A stretch of DNA of 64,000 bases from Ptiloglossa arizonensis. Its lineage: Eukaryota > Arthropoda > Insecta > Hymenoptera > Colletidae. The notes under the pieces were generated by a model, which was given only the letters and a program-made list of their open reading frames with translations, was not told the origin of the DNA and did no database searches. The stretch lies in assembly GCF_051014685.1 (NCBI RefSeq), contig NC_135049.1, forward strand, positions 31,885,531 through 31,949,530. The letters run 5' to 3'. The first letter of the stretch is position 1. Each line of letters starts with the position of its first letter. The translations under genes were made by a program, and so were the position numbers. Shown here in pieces: positions 38,600 through 51,144 of this stretch.

Positions 38600-38975
38600 G
38601 TTGAGGGACAAGCTGAAAGGCCGTGTGTTCCCGTGGCAAACCCTTCCTTCCTAGTCACACGAGGGAAATTCGAGTGAAACGCAGTAATGAAACTAATAGA
38701 CGTAGCCGCCCTCCCCCGCTGTCGGCCAGGGTGAAACGTGGCGTAAAGTCGGTCACCGCCGCTTCAAAGTGCGAACACGCCTGGCTTTATCAGCCGTGGG
38801 GGCTAATTCTGCCTACGACTCTGGCCTCCGGCGTGTGTTTCGATTGGCCACACCCAGAAAGGACCTGTTGATGTCAATATGCCAGCCGACTCCGACCGCC
38901 AAAGGACGACCTTATACCAGCGAACCTGCCGACTGTCACCGCGGAACCACTTCTGTTTTCCTTTCGATTTAGAAC
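38600..38975. promoter_or_regulatory. Low-CpG complex block, possible conserved non-coding element
   Basis: The usual TCG/CGA texture stops here for about 370 bases. The block includes CTTTATCAGCC (GATA-type word), GATTGGCCACACCC (CCAAT and CACCC words) and TGATGTCAATATG. Open frames through it are short and unrecognisable. The compositional break suggests selective constraint or an old insertion, and sequence comparison is needed to tell which. Confidence 0.25.
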
Positions 38976-39052
38976 CGCTCGGGCCGAACTACGGATTTTC
39001 CCACCTTTGCTCTATTTTCGGCGCGGAGGTTTGTCGTTAACGTTTTCGATTC

Positions 39053-39069
39053 CGCGCGCGCGCGCGCGC
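39053..39069. repeat. CG dinucleotide run
   Basis: Eight CG units in a row. Alternating CG is the strongest Z-DNA sequence. The run lies close after the low-CpG block at 38600-38975. Confidence 0.9.
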
Positions 39070-42000
39070 TGGATAATTCGACGAGCGTGCGCGATCCGTT
39101 CGCGATTTGTTCTCGAGAGAAAATAACTCGTTTAAGTCGTAACGGAAAACACCGTGGGCAAAAGCCACGAAATCGGATCGTTGCGATTCTCGAGCGCGTC
39201 CCCGCGCGTATTATGCAGCCGCGAGCCGAGTTTTAATTGGATATCTTCGTTCCCCCGAATCGACTGTTGCGCGATTCATCGACGCCCCTCGTAAATTCTA
39301 GTCGGTTATTCGCGAACCCATTGTTCCGTGGAAACTTCGAAATCACCGTGCATTGAAACGCCGCAACATCGGGGCTTGTTCGAACGGAACGCGCGTCGAT
39401 GTTTCAAAGATCGACGCGCGACCGGATTCTCGAACGCGGATACTTTCGCGCTTGTTTCGCGTTACTCGTTCGAAACGAAACGAGGGTCGTCGTTTCTTCC
39501 GCCTCGGTTCGCGAACGATGTTACGTCGACGACGGGTCACCGGCCCGCTCTTGGTTAACTCCCTCGATCCCCGATGGCTCTCTCTAGACCTCTTAATTAC
39601 GTCACTCGAGCGTAGACGCGAACCTTGCGAAAATAAAGAGAAAGCCTCGTTCAGTCGCGAGCTCGCCTCAAAGGCGATCCTCGATCTCTCGCGGTCCGAC
39701 CCGGATCCTACGGTCTCTTATCTCGAGCGAGTAGAATTTTACGCGAGTCGGTTCCGAAAACTGGCTCGGAGCTCCTTTTGCGAGCGTCTACGATCGATCG
39801 GGCGCGCGTCGATTCTACCCGAAGGATTAAATCGAACGAAGGCAACAAGAACGCGGCATAACGGGCCGAAAGCGCCAACGATGGACGCGTTGAAACCTCG
39901 TTACGTAGATTTACAACCACTCACTGGCCAAATCCCTTCGATCGTCCGAGTCTCTCGGTCGTTCTCGGTCTCGTTGTAGCCAAATTCCGGCTCGATGGAG
40001 GCGTCCGACTCCCTCCGCGCCGATTCGACCGTCTCGCCTAATAGCTTCCGACGGACCGTTCCTCTCTCGCATTCTTTTTTTTCCCACCATATTTGTCCCT
40101 CGTAAGACATAAAAGACCGAGAAATGAAACGAGCCCGAATTGGGGACACAGGGAGGGTACGGAATACAGGCCGCGAACAATACCGAAACATCGCTTTCGA
40201 CGAGCTTCGCGCCCTGAAATCCACCACGAATCGTGGATCTCGCGCGTTGCGTTCGATCGAGCACATCGCAACCTTAACCGAGACGCGTTCGATCGTGGAC
40301 GAGTAACGAGACACTCGGAACGCTCGTATTTACGATCGTATTTCGAACTCGCGGGCAAGAATCCCACGAGGAAGTTACGAGTACGAGGACGATCGGTCCG
40401 GGTCACTCGGTTTCCGCGTTTCCGCCCCGGAGGACGGTATTTTCGTACACGGACGAGCAAAGTACTTTCTTACAATGCCAGACGGCTACGTGACGCCGAC
40501 GACAACGACCTCCTGGAAACTCTCTTATCTGAAAGTGCCGGTGTACCGCACACGCCGACAATAAAGCGACGGCGCACATTTCCTGCTCGCTCGTAACGGT
40601 CGTGACCGTGGAGGGAAGGAAGGGATCGTGTCGCGAGATAATCGACGACAACCCCAACGGCGATACCGGCGAATTACCGCGATTATAATTTTTGCCAGAC
40701 GGAGACGATCCTCGCGCGCGTAAAGTTTCGCGCGACGATTCGCTGGCGTTGCTCGCTCGCTTGAAGTTATCAATTCTCTCGGAGCCGTTAAAGGCGGACT
40801 TCTCGGGGCGAACGGAGTTTTTTTTCTCTTCGAGGAGTTCGCCTGTGCCTTTCATGGACGAATGTACAGACACGTGAGCGTGAAATACCCGGAAAAATTA
40901 TCGGACACGCGCAACGGTGCTGGATAGGATTTAGCGCGAGCTTCCTCGACGAAAGACGATCCGGAAACCGGAAAGAACGAACGAATCCAACTGCTCTCGA
41001 TTGTTCCGCGAGTCGTACGAGTCGTACGGTTCGCTCGCGGTGGAAAAACCGAGAGACCCGGACTCGACGAAAGGTCGAGAATCGAGGACAATGAAAATCG
41101 CTGAACGTTGTTGCATCGAATAATACGGGGAAAGTACGTCGGAATAACGTGGTTCTTTAGAATTCGAAATATTAATTGTCGCGTTTACTCGCGCGAATGT
41201 GCGATCCGACATTGCCGTTCAACGAGCCATTGTAACGTGGCAAACAAAGCAGCGCGGGAGGACAAGAGGAGACTCCTTTGTGTGTACTCGAACGATCCAA
41301 GAAACTGCAGATTCCTCGGGAACGTCGAAAGAATCGATTAAGAAACGTTCGCGTTAAATATTTAGTTTCCCTCGTCGGGTCTCCTGGAAATCGTTTGTTC
41401 TCGAACGGCTGTCGGTAACGGTCGAAGCGAAAGCTCGTCTTACGGGGACAACTCGCAACAAGTTTCTAGTCGCAACAAGTATCGAAGCTACGTACGAAAT
41501 ACTTTTTTCGCGTTCTCGCGAACGAAACGCGATGGAATTGTTTTCGGGCGAAACTCGCCGACGATTCGCGTTATTCTACGAGCCCAACGGTTCTCGTCGA
41601 AGCCGTTTGGACGGTGAATTTAAAATAAATTTAACGCGCTCGAAAAGCGAGAAAGTCGTTTGAAATTTGCATCCTCTTGTTCGTAACCGAGTTGTCGACT
41701 CGACGAGGTGTTCAAAGATCAACGAGAGGCCACAATTCCGGTCGTTAAAGTTTCGCGTACCAGGTTCTTAATCGGACCGTTCGCGAACTCGATCCCGGTT
41801 ATTTTCGCGGCACTCGGTTCTCTCCGCCGTCGCGCTCGCTTTCGGGTCGCAAAGTCGCGCGCATTCTTCGAGGAACGCGGCCCTGCGTCGCCTTATTATA
41901 ATTAAAGTAAACCAGAATTCCTCGCGAAACGAAAGTTCCGTACCTGAAACTCGCCCAACGTCCGTGTCCGCGACGAAAAAAAAAAATGTTAAATCCAAAC

Positions 42001-43868
42001 TTCTTCTCGTAACTTTCCTCCGTTTCTAATTGCTTCAAAATTTGTTTCGCGAGTCGTTCCGGCGAGTTTAAACGCGCCAAGAAATGTACAAAGTACGCGG
42101 TAAAATGTGAATCGAGCTTTTAAAAAAAATTTCCCCTCGAAATTCCCCTTTAAAGAGAAAAGCTCGCCTTTCGGCTCTTTGGATTCGTGTACCGCTGGTA
42201 GGTGGACGAGTAGAATTTTGCGCGACGAAAGTCGAATCGGTCGAGTTGGGTGGTTCGTACTGTATCGTAAACTCGCGTTAATTTCGTTAGATCGCGTTCG
42301 TCCTCTCGATAGGGTAATCCGAAGGTGGCCCGTGACCGTTTTCGAGGAGTTTTTCCTCGATGGAAAAACGATAGCCGTGCGTGCATTCGGAAGCGAGAGC
42401 CATCGTCGATCAAAGGGAATCCGGCGAGGCGGCGACTCGCGCTCCCGTTCGCCTTGCAATAACTCTTCCTTTATTTTCCTCCTTTCGATGGTATCGGCTC
42501 GACTCGACGCCGTAACGAGAATAATACCGGATGCCGTTATTGCGTTCTCGACGAGAAAACAGATCGGGGGAAATTTTTTAATAACGACGTCGTATCGGTT
42601 CGCGCGCCGAGATTTCTCCCGCTGCGTCCCGTACCGAGTACAGCCCAATGCAAATAACGCGCGAGCAGTAATTTCTGGGAAAAATATTAGCCACGGTAAC
42701 GCGAGCAACGCTCTTCGAACGAACTTTGACTTTTCCAACGCGGTAGTAACGGAACATTCGTGAGCGGAGGAACGATCGTTAAAAAATTCTGCTACGTTAA
42801 ATTCCGTTATCGTTGGTAATAATTACGAACGAGCGTCGGTGTTTCGCGTATCCGGAGCACACGATTGTAAACCAATCGTTGACACTCGTGTATCGGATGC
42901 CGATAGAATTACAAGTAATAGGAAAGAGCTCGTAATTCCAAAGCCATCGAAGCACTCTCGTTGTTTCCGTACTCGGATTTCAGTCACGAAGCGACGTATC
43001 GCGAATACGCTCTCGCGGCTCGTTTCGGCGAAGATGAAACGCTTCAAAGGGACACCCCGAATATCGTTTTATTATTCAACCGGGTATTCTTTCGGCGCGT
43101 CCGCCCTCCGTGAGCCCGGCACGCGCGTGTATTTACTCAAAAAGTATCGGTCTTTCGTTCTTCCAGCGCCCTACGCGTCGTTAATAAATCTCTGTGCGGA
43201 GCGGAGGGCTCGCTTCGTTGGTTCGGTAGTTTCGACGACGTGCCGTGATTTCAGGGGCTCGCAATTTGTCGGGGAAAATCGTTGCAAAGTCTTCAAAGGC
43301 TTTCGAAACGGCGACCGATCGCGGAGCACGATCGCGAGTAAAGGGAAAGAGAGAACGCGCGAAACCGACGCCCGTTGGTCCAACGCTTTTTATTATTCGC
43401 GAGTGAAAACCGGCGCGAGAACAGCGTCGCGCGATTCTACGAGCGTTAATCCACCACGGTCGTGCAGCTACATGTTTAGAATTGCGAGCGTTGTTTCTTC
43501 TGGAAAAATTTATATCGATAAATATTTGCCGGAAAGAAGTTTCCCAAAGCGTTTCGCTCTTGCCTCGAATAGACGTGATAGAAGTATCTTTCGAAGTTTA
43601 CGCGATGGATTGCGTCGCGTATAGATCATTCGGCTTTAATGCGCGTGTACGATTACATCGAAACAGAAGGTTCGTCCTCGGCGTAGAATCGAACGCTCCG
43701 TGGACCGAAATTTCTTACTCTCGGACAACGAACGACGAAATTCAGGGAATCGGTGTCGCGAGAAGGATTCGAGGACGTTCGCGATCCCGAGAGGTCTTTC
43801 TCGAGTGGTTGTTCGTCACGTAGACGCTTCGACGGGTCGTATAAACGGAGGACGGGCGACAAATAAGA

Positions 43869-43903
43869 GGTGTCCAGGGTACGAGGAGGGGAAGGAGGAC
43901 ACC
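43869..43903. repeat. Inverted repeat GGTGTCC/GGACACC
   Basis: A 7-bp inverted repeat encloses 21 purine-rich bases. The arms are short enough to arise by chance. Confidence 0.4.
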
Positions 43904-44880
43904 GAGCGAGAGTACAAGAATTAAGCCGGTACGGTTTAATTCCCGAAGCTAAATTTACGAGGCGACCTTACGGTTATTGTTGCCGTCCTTAACGTCCTGC
44001 GTCACGACGTCCAAAAGCTTTCGTGGCCGGGTCGTACGCCCGATTACGGCCTAGGTACTTAACATTAGGCGACGTTATTGCCGAGCCATTGCTCGTCGCT
44101 CGACGCCCGTGAACCTCCACCGGAACGAAAATACGCGCTTCTCGAGAAACGACAAGCTACGCCGATTTCCGGACGACGGATACCAAACTATCGTCCTCGA
44201 GGTTCTCCTTTACTCGAACCGAACGTCTCGAGTAACATACGCTCGTTCTCCTCGTCGGATTCCGATCGAGGAAAGAGAATGCGCGGAACGATCAGATTTC
44301 GTTTCGGTTGTTCCAGCCAAGGTGTACTCGACTCGTGGATCGCGTGCCGGTACGTTTCGCGTTTTCGATGCCTCGAATTGTAAACGAGCAGGGGACAAGG
44401 GGAACCGGGAAAAATACCGCGCTCGCCTTCTCGTCGCGGATAAAAACAAAAACAATTTTTCTCACAGACTGGGATCATACTTTAGGGTGCAGGAAGTCTC
44501 GATTCGGTCCGGCGTTAACTTTCGACGATATCTTCCGGATTGTTCGACAACCGGAATAGGGAGAAAATAGGCTCGAAGAAAATAGAAATACACCGTTGTA
44601 CCGATCGTACGTACGAAATTCCCAAAATACCATCAGCGTTAAAAATAATTACCCGACGTCGGCAAGGTTTTTTACGGTGACATCGTCGACGAGGATTCTC
44701 GAGGGTGTTGGCGCGAATAAAAACCGGCCCTCCCCCTTTTTATTGCGAAGATTCGTAGGATGCTCGGGAGAGCGGCGGGGTGGATTTACGATGGGAGTAA
44801 AGCGTAAGAAAATATAGGAGCGTAGGAGCGGCAGCGGGGATATACCGCGCATCGCCCGTTATGCCTTCGAGGAAGAATGC

Positions 44881-45010
44881 GTACCGGCGGATGCAGTTAC
44901 AGGTCTACGCGAGATAACGACCATCCTTCGCCTTGTTGCGCCACACGAGCCGCGTAACAACAATAAGCGTTCGTACGTTCCACGTGAACGGAATGCGACC
45001 ACAACCCGCG
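44881..45010. promoter_or_regulatory. Possible regulatory cluster with E-box
   Basis: CACGTG (44981-44986) lies within GTTCCACGTGAAC, close to AACAACAATAAG (SOX-type word) and GCGACCACAACC (Runt-type word). The call rests on word clustering only. Confidence 0.2.
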
Positions 45011-47239
45011 TACCCATCGACGACTTTTAACGCGCAGAAACTGGACAATTCTCCCTTCTGTTCTCGATTCGTTCCTTTGTTCCCGAAACGCGGGTCGGGG
45101 GATACGCTCGCGCGGAGAACTAGCTCGAACGAGATCGAGAGTAACAGGTTAACCGTTCCTATAGTCTTCGTGTCATCCTATAGATAGGACGTCTTGTTTA
45201 ATTTCAGCCACGTAAACGTGGAATCGGTCAACGTTTTCCTAGGGTTAGGTCCCTGGTCGATTTCGAAGATCGACTCTCCGGTCGAGGTAGAAAAATTTGG
45301 ACCATCGAGAGGCGGTGTCGACGAATCGCGAACATTTCTCTCGTAACACGCGAACGCGGGACGCGTTGTTCGTTCTTTGCGGCGGTAACGAGGCGTTGTT
45401 GTTAAAACCGGAGAAAAACAACCGTGCCGGTGATAAATTCTTCTAGAAAGGTACTCGTCCGTTTCGACGGAAAGAAGTTCGTTTTCGCGTTGAAACGGTG
45501 TCGATGGAAAATCCGAGCCCACTGGTTCTTCTCTCCCTTTATCCCGGGATAACGATGGGAAAGAGAGCGTACGTACGGTCGTTCCTCGGAGATGAGTTTT
45601 TAAATTCTTCGCTGCAGCTGGCCTCCGAGCGGACCGTCCCGCGAGACGCGAGACGCGAAACGCGAAACTTCGTTAGTCGGCTCCGAGAACGCGTTCGGAA
45701 ATTACAATTTAACGATCGAAGGTGGAAAGGTACTTCTCCCGTTTCGAGTGGACGTCGAGATGGCGTCGATCCGCGAACGGACCGAAGTTTGCGTTAATCC
45801 GCGACGCGTGGAAATTTTCGCCGACGGTGCACCTCAAGGACAATTTTTCGTCGTTCGCTTCGAAGAGCTCCTCGACTCGAGAACAAATCGTAATACCCGA
45901 GCGTCCGTTGTAATTACGAAACTGGATCGTTTTCCGATACGTTCTCGAACTCGAAGCATAAAATCGCATCGATCGCGTAACCGACGAGGATAACGCGAAA
46001 TACGTTACGGAAATTTCCCTTGAAAAATAGACATCGACGAGCGACCGAGCGAGCGTTGAAAATAACGATCGTCGCGTTCGCCCGGTCGCTCGTCCGCGAC
46101 GAGGGATGACATTCATTCGACGCGCAGTTCCCCGCTGCGCGGTACGCGCGGACCGCTAAAAATGACGTAAAACCAGCCGTCCCGTTTCAATATTCGTACC
46201 GCGACTCTTTGCGCGTTTCCTTTCGCGAACGATCCGCGCGACACTCGCCTACGGAAAATTCACGCCAATTTCACAGCTACGACCGGGAATTGGAAGGAGA
46301 GCGCCCGAGCCGAATCGGAACAACGATTCCGAGAACGAACTTCTTTGCGGGAAGAGCGTCTCGTCTCTTCCGGTATCGATCGTTGCTTCGAGGTACCCCG
46401 AGCCGATGTTATCGCGGTAACCGTCGCTCGAACGACGGACGATTCTCCTTCGATGGTTTGCGTGGCAATCTGTCGGTCGTCGTTCGTCTCCCCCGTTCCG
46501 CGTCGTTTACAACGGCTCTTGGGTTCTATCGCGGCGTAAAGCCGAGTTCTCGAGCGAGTAACGAACGCGGATCGTTTCGAAGGGTGGACGATTTATAAAG
46601 TTACAGACATCGTAAAGCACATCGGCCGAACGATGATTCAATTGCGCGGAACAGCGCGGCCGAAGCGCGTCGGGCTGGTGTACCGGTCGTTTCGCTTTAT
46701 ACCTGTCCGATCCGCGCGCATTACCCTAACGACGCGCGTAAAAGCCGGGTTTATCTCGATTGCGCGCGCCGGTTTATCATTTCGTGCAACTTTTATTGTC
46801 CCGCGCGGCGAGCACGTGTCCCGTTGTAATTCGTTCGTCCCGTTACGAGCGGCGTAACAGTCGCCGGGAGATTAGAGGCGTTGTCGCACGGCCGACGTTT
46901 CACAGCGTCCGCAATTACCGCGTCACCGATTTTTCAAGGGAGCGGCCGAAATGGCCGCGAAACCCCATAGGACGCGACGACACAGCGGCGCGACCCGGCG
47001 CCCTTACAGGCTGGTCGTTTCCGGAGTTGTCCGAGGAACGTCGACCCGTGCCCCTCGAAATACACGGTCTACTTTGCCGGACGGTCGACCAGCTCGAACA
47101 CACCGAGTGGCTCTCGAGCGGTCGACTCTTGGTTATCGACTCTCCGTTCGTATCCAAGTGCGCTCGATTGCGCACCGAAACGACCGAGATCGCTCGCTGT
47201 TGAACTTTTCCGCGCCAGACGTCCCGAGCAAAAGCCATC

Positions 47240-47620
47240 GGGACGAACCGCTTTCGCGCGCGACCCCGTTCCTCGCGAAGGCGCGGCTGACCAACGACCG
47301 ACCGTCTCCGCTTCTTCCACCGTTGGTTCGCGTCGCCCGACCACCGACCGTCCGAGACTACTCGTGCACCGATTTCGCGCGCGCCCACCCAACAAACGAC
47401 CGTAACCACTTCTCACCGAGTTCCACTCCGAGCGGACGGACGGAACCACTTCCCGGCCGGTTCGCCGACGGATCGAAACTACTTCGGACCGAATTCGACG
47501 CGCGACTGTCCGCGCACACACCGGATCTACTTCTAATCGAATTTCGAACGCCTCCGCGACTACTTCGCTCGGACTCGCCGCCCGTCCGACCATCCACGGG
47601 ACCATTCTCCGCCCCGTCGA
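47240..47620. other. C-rich, strand-asymmetric stretch with recurring YTACTTC words
   Basis: The plus strand is richer in C than G and repeats CCACTTC or CTACTTC at 47406, 47446, 47479, 47527 and 47560, often after CGGA words. The spacing (40, 33, 48 and 33 bases) is irregular. A 269-codon plus-strand frame and a 178-codon minus-strand frame both stay open, with Arg/Pro/Ser-rich products and no domain. It may be a decayed minisatellite or transcribed non-coding DNA. Confidence 0.3.
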
Positions 47621-49984
47621 TGTCGAATTTAGTTAATCGCGACGCGGCTGTCTCTCGAGCGAGTCTTTACCGTTTTTCACCGACTTTACACCTTTACGAA
47701 TCGCGCCAACTCGAACCCGACCGTCCACGAAGCTACCGAAACGCGAACTCGATCGAGTAGCTCTTTCGCGTCGTGTTTCGAGCGCGTTTCTTTAACGAAG
47801 CGGTCGCAGATATTTCGGGATCGAATTCAATCGTCGCTACTGCGAGCGTTCGCAAATCGGCCGCGGATAATTTTCCTCGGACTTGGGCGCAACCGTTTCC
47901 TAAGCTGCTGCAATTACTTTCCACGCTCGAAACAAGAAACACCGTGTGGGAATTCCTCCCGGTAGACTCGAGTTTCGCCGCAACTACTCCGACGGAGAAC
48001 TTCGAAGCCACGGAAATTCGCTCGATCCGTAGGTATTTGTTATCGCGCGTTGCGAACGCGGAAACGAGCTCGCGTACCTTTCCGGTCGATGTTCCTGCGT
48101 TGGAAGGCTGCGAAATACACAGGCACGCGTGCACCGAAGCGGAATCCAAGCCCGTTGATTCTCCGAGACAGACATTTTCAAGATCCTGTCGGAGATTACG
48201 CGTACGTCGGTGAACGAGAATAGAATCACGTATCCGTGGATCGCGCGATTGTTCCGCGACCGATCGATTCGAATACCGCTGGATGTTCCGCGGATCGAGA
48301 CGTATGGATGTTTCTTCGAACGCGAAACCGAGCGAACGGAATAATCGCGGCGAGGCTCGATTCGAGGGAACTCGAACGGGAAAGGAATCGTTCGGTCGAA
48401 ACGCGGGCTTCGTCGACGATCGTTCGACGCGGTTTCGTTAATTGATATTGCTCCGGGAAACGCGCGACGAGATAGTTGTTTCTTCGACGGAGCGGAAAAT
48501 TTGACGAAGAGAACGAACCGACCGCGACAATCGACAACACCCCGTCCCTCTGTGCACCGATTTCGCGTTTGTTTTCCCGTTTCTTTTTTTTTTCCGCGTG
48601 GACGCCGGAGACAAAGCCTCGACGTTTCTATACGCGTTGTCCGTTCGATCGCATTCTCTTTTTACGGTTTATCCGCGACGAAGGAACACAAACGGGGAAC
48701 GTCGACGTTTCTCTCTCGTCCGTCGACGAACAAACAACGCTTTTCGAAAGTAGCGTGTACCTCGAAGTTTCCACCGCGAGGAACGCGAGTTACCCGTTTT
48801 TCTCGTCGAACCGTTTTTTCAAGGCTCCCCCTTTTCATCGATTATTCGCCTCGGGCGTTGCAACGAACGCAACGATCCTCCGCCTACCGACGAAACGCCT
48901 CGCAACCGCGGGCCTTTATTTTCATTTGCCCCTTCGACCGTAATTTTTCCGCATTTTCCTTCGTTAAGGACCGCGCGGATCGAGCCCACCGTGCAATTCG
49001 TTTCCCGCGTCGCGACGAGAACGAATAGGAGAATTTCAACGTCCGACCGCGATGAAAGAAAATTCAAAATTGTCGCTACGGAAACGTAGCCGGTAATCCT
49101 CTTATTGCGCGTAAGCTACGTGGCTGCGCGATCCACGCCAATTACCAACGTCAATCGGGAAAATGAAAAGAGGAGTAGGAAAGAATGGCATCGTTCTCGG
49201 GAGGTAAAACGGTCTCGCGTAACGGGGAACGCGTATTTCCAAATTGCCGCGAGGGAAGTGGGCGATCGTCGCGCAAAATGCTACGACGTTTCTCCGACGT
49301 TCCAACGCTCGGACGTCAACGACGAGGTAAACGCGAAAACAACCTCCTAATCCGGGATCGAGCTTGTTAATTTTTCGCTCGAGGCCTTCGCGCGCTTCCC
49401 TCGCCGGGCGTGCTCGTTTCGCGATCGCGATCGCGCGAGTTCGGGTTAACAGTCCCGACCGATCGCGTTCACTCGAAACGTTGCATCGCGTCCTCGTTCT
49501 CGGACAGAACTCGTAACGGTGGAACACTCGTTCGCGAATCGTAAACCCGAAACGAAATCGCTAACCGAAAACACGAACGTTCTCGAAAAGCGTGTTGGAT
49601 AATAGAACGGAGAGCCATTCGGAAACGAAGTCCCCGTATCCGAATCGTAACGAAGCAAAACGCGACGATCTCCCTCGACGAAATCGACAATTTCGAAGAT
49701 CGCGACCGTTTCGAGTTTGCGTTTCCCTGTACGTTTCCCGTCGATTTGGCCAATTTCTCGCGCGACGAGAGAAACGAAATTTCGCCACATCGAGTCCAGC
49801 AGCGTTTCTTAGCCGAGCGGACGGAAACGCACGGCGGAATAATTAATCGTCGCCCCTCGTCGTCCAAGAAGCGTTTCGAGGAGGCGGTACAAAGACGGGA
49901 CGTTCGGATGACAGGTTCGTTCGAAGATGAATTTCGTCGGTACTCTGCTACCCGGAAGCAACGAGGTGCTCTTTGGGACGAGTG

Positions 49985-50225
49985 TTAGCCAGTCGCGGGC
50001 TAGGTATAATTTAATGCTCCAATTTGCGCGAGGATAATGCTTCCTGTCGGCCGCGGACAAATGAATCCATAAACCAGGGAATATTTTTGCGAACCGGGTT
50101 GCTATCAGTTTCTGCCAAGCCGTCGCGACGCCTGGATTACTCGACGAGTCGACGAGTCGAACTCGTACCAGCTAGCTGGCGATGGAAGTGCTCTCGCTGA
50201 TAATTACCACCGTGAGAAACGATTC
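49985..50225. promoter_or_regulatory. Candidate conserved regulatory block
   Basis: This block of mixed composition before the poly-G run contains GGTATAATTTAATGC, CCATAAA at 50088-50094 (Abd-B/caudal-type word), GGATTA at 50134-50139 (Otx/bicoid-type word) and TGATAATTACC at about 50199. A short palindromic tandem, TCGACGAG repeated, lies at 50141-50160. The density of homeodomain words is above that of the flanks by eye. Its target gene is unknown. Confidence 0.25.
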
Positions 50226-50233
50226 TCGCTAAT

Positions 50234-50249
50234 GGGGGGGGGGGGGGGG
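50234..50249 (+). repeat. 16-base poly-G run
   Basis: Sixteen G residues are uninterrupted between AAT and TGGAACG. The length may vary between reads because such runs are hard to sequence. It borders a candidate regulatory block on its left. Confidence 0.9.
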
Positions 50250-51079
50250 TGGAACGCGTATAGAGATTCGACGTTGGGGCCTCGTAATTGGAGTTCGAAA
50301 TTTCAAAGGAATAGGAACCGTGGGTCTAAATCGTCGGAGAACAATTTCGAACGATTCACGTCGAGAAACGTTGTCGCGTCACCCTGTTACGGCCGAGTGA
50401 TAAATATCGGTCGTCGTTAACGACAGAGATCTTCGCCAATTATTTAAACGGAACGAACGAACGAATCTCGTCTTCGAGAACGAGAGGGGTATTGTTCGCG
50501 GAGCGAGGGATCCCGGAATTTCTTTCAATCGCTTCGATCGCGTATCGCTCGAACCCCGAGAACGAGCACCTTCTCGGCCGAGCGTAATAATCGTTCGAGT
50601 TTGCGTAGGAACGCGATTCGCGGGCTCGCGATCCTCGCAGGCCGTACGGAAAATAACCCGGTAAGATTCCATCGGTGTTGCTCGACGCTCGCGAGTTTTC
50701 CACTCTTTTTCTCTCTTTTCTTTTTACGATCGCCGGTGCAACCACGGTGCGCGGAGTAGTGCACGCGCGGGACCGGAGGAAAAGGGAACGAAGCGTCGCT
50801 GGAGACGGACGGGGAAGGTGTCGGGACTTCCGAGAAACCGAGACGTTATCCGACAAGCGTACACGCGTTAACCCTATTCATCGATCGGGCGGCCAGTGTC
50901 GGGTAACGATGTTTGCCCAACGTCGATTCGCGGCGTACGCGGCTCGTTGAGAGCCCCTGGCTCCCTTTGGTCGCGGCTGAAACGACTTTTGAATACATCG
51001 GCCGACCATACGGGCAACAGAACCGTACGCGCCGTGTCGCTTCCCGTTCCCTGCTTCCATTGTTTCTCACGTGAAACGT

Positions 51080-51144
51080 AATGCCGGTGTTTTAAATACG
51101 AGCTCGCGCACCCCGCCTCTCGAGAATGCCGGTGCTTTAAATAC
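51080..51144. repeat. Two-copy 45-bp direct repeat
   Basis: AATGCCGGTGTTTTAAATAC at 51080 recurs with one change at 51125. The sequence between the cores is not well conserved, so this is either an old duplication or a repeated binding-site pair. Confidence 0.7.

Larger units (their letters stand above)
35189..49984. other. Non-coding DNA with hairpins and low-CpG islands
   Basis: No gene recognised. It contains the inverted repeats at 36.5, 37.9 and 43.9 kb, the low-CpG block at 38.6-39.0 kb, the CG run and the C-rich stretch at 47.2-47.6 kb, all listed separately. Confidence 0.65.

Noticed and set aside
46951..47760. 269-codon plus-strand frame in the C-rich stretch
   Set aside because: The opposite strand is open for 178 codons too, and the peptide is low-complexity Arg/Pro/Ser with no motif. 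Kept only as a compositional observation.
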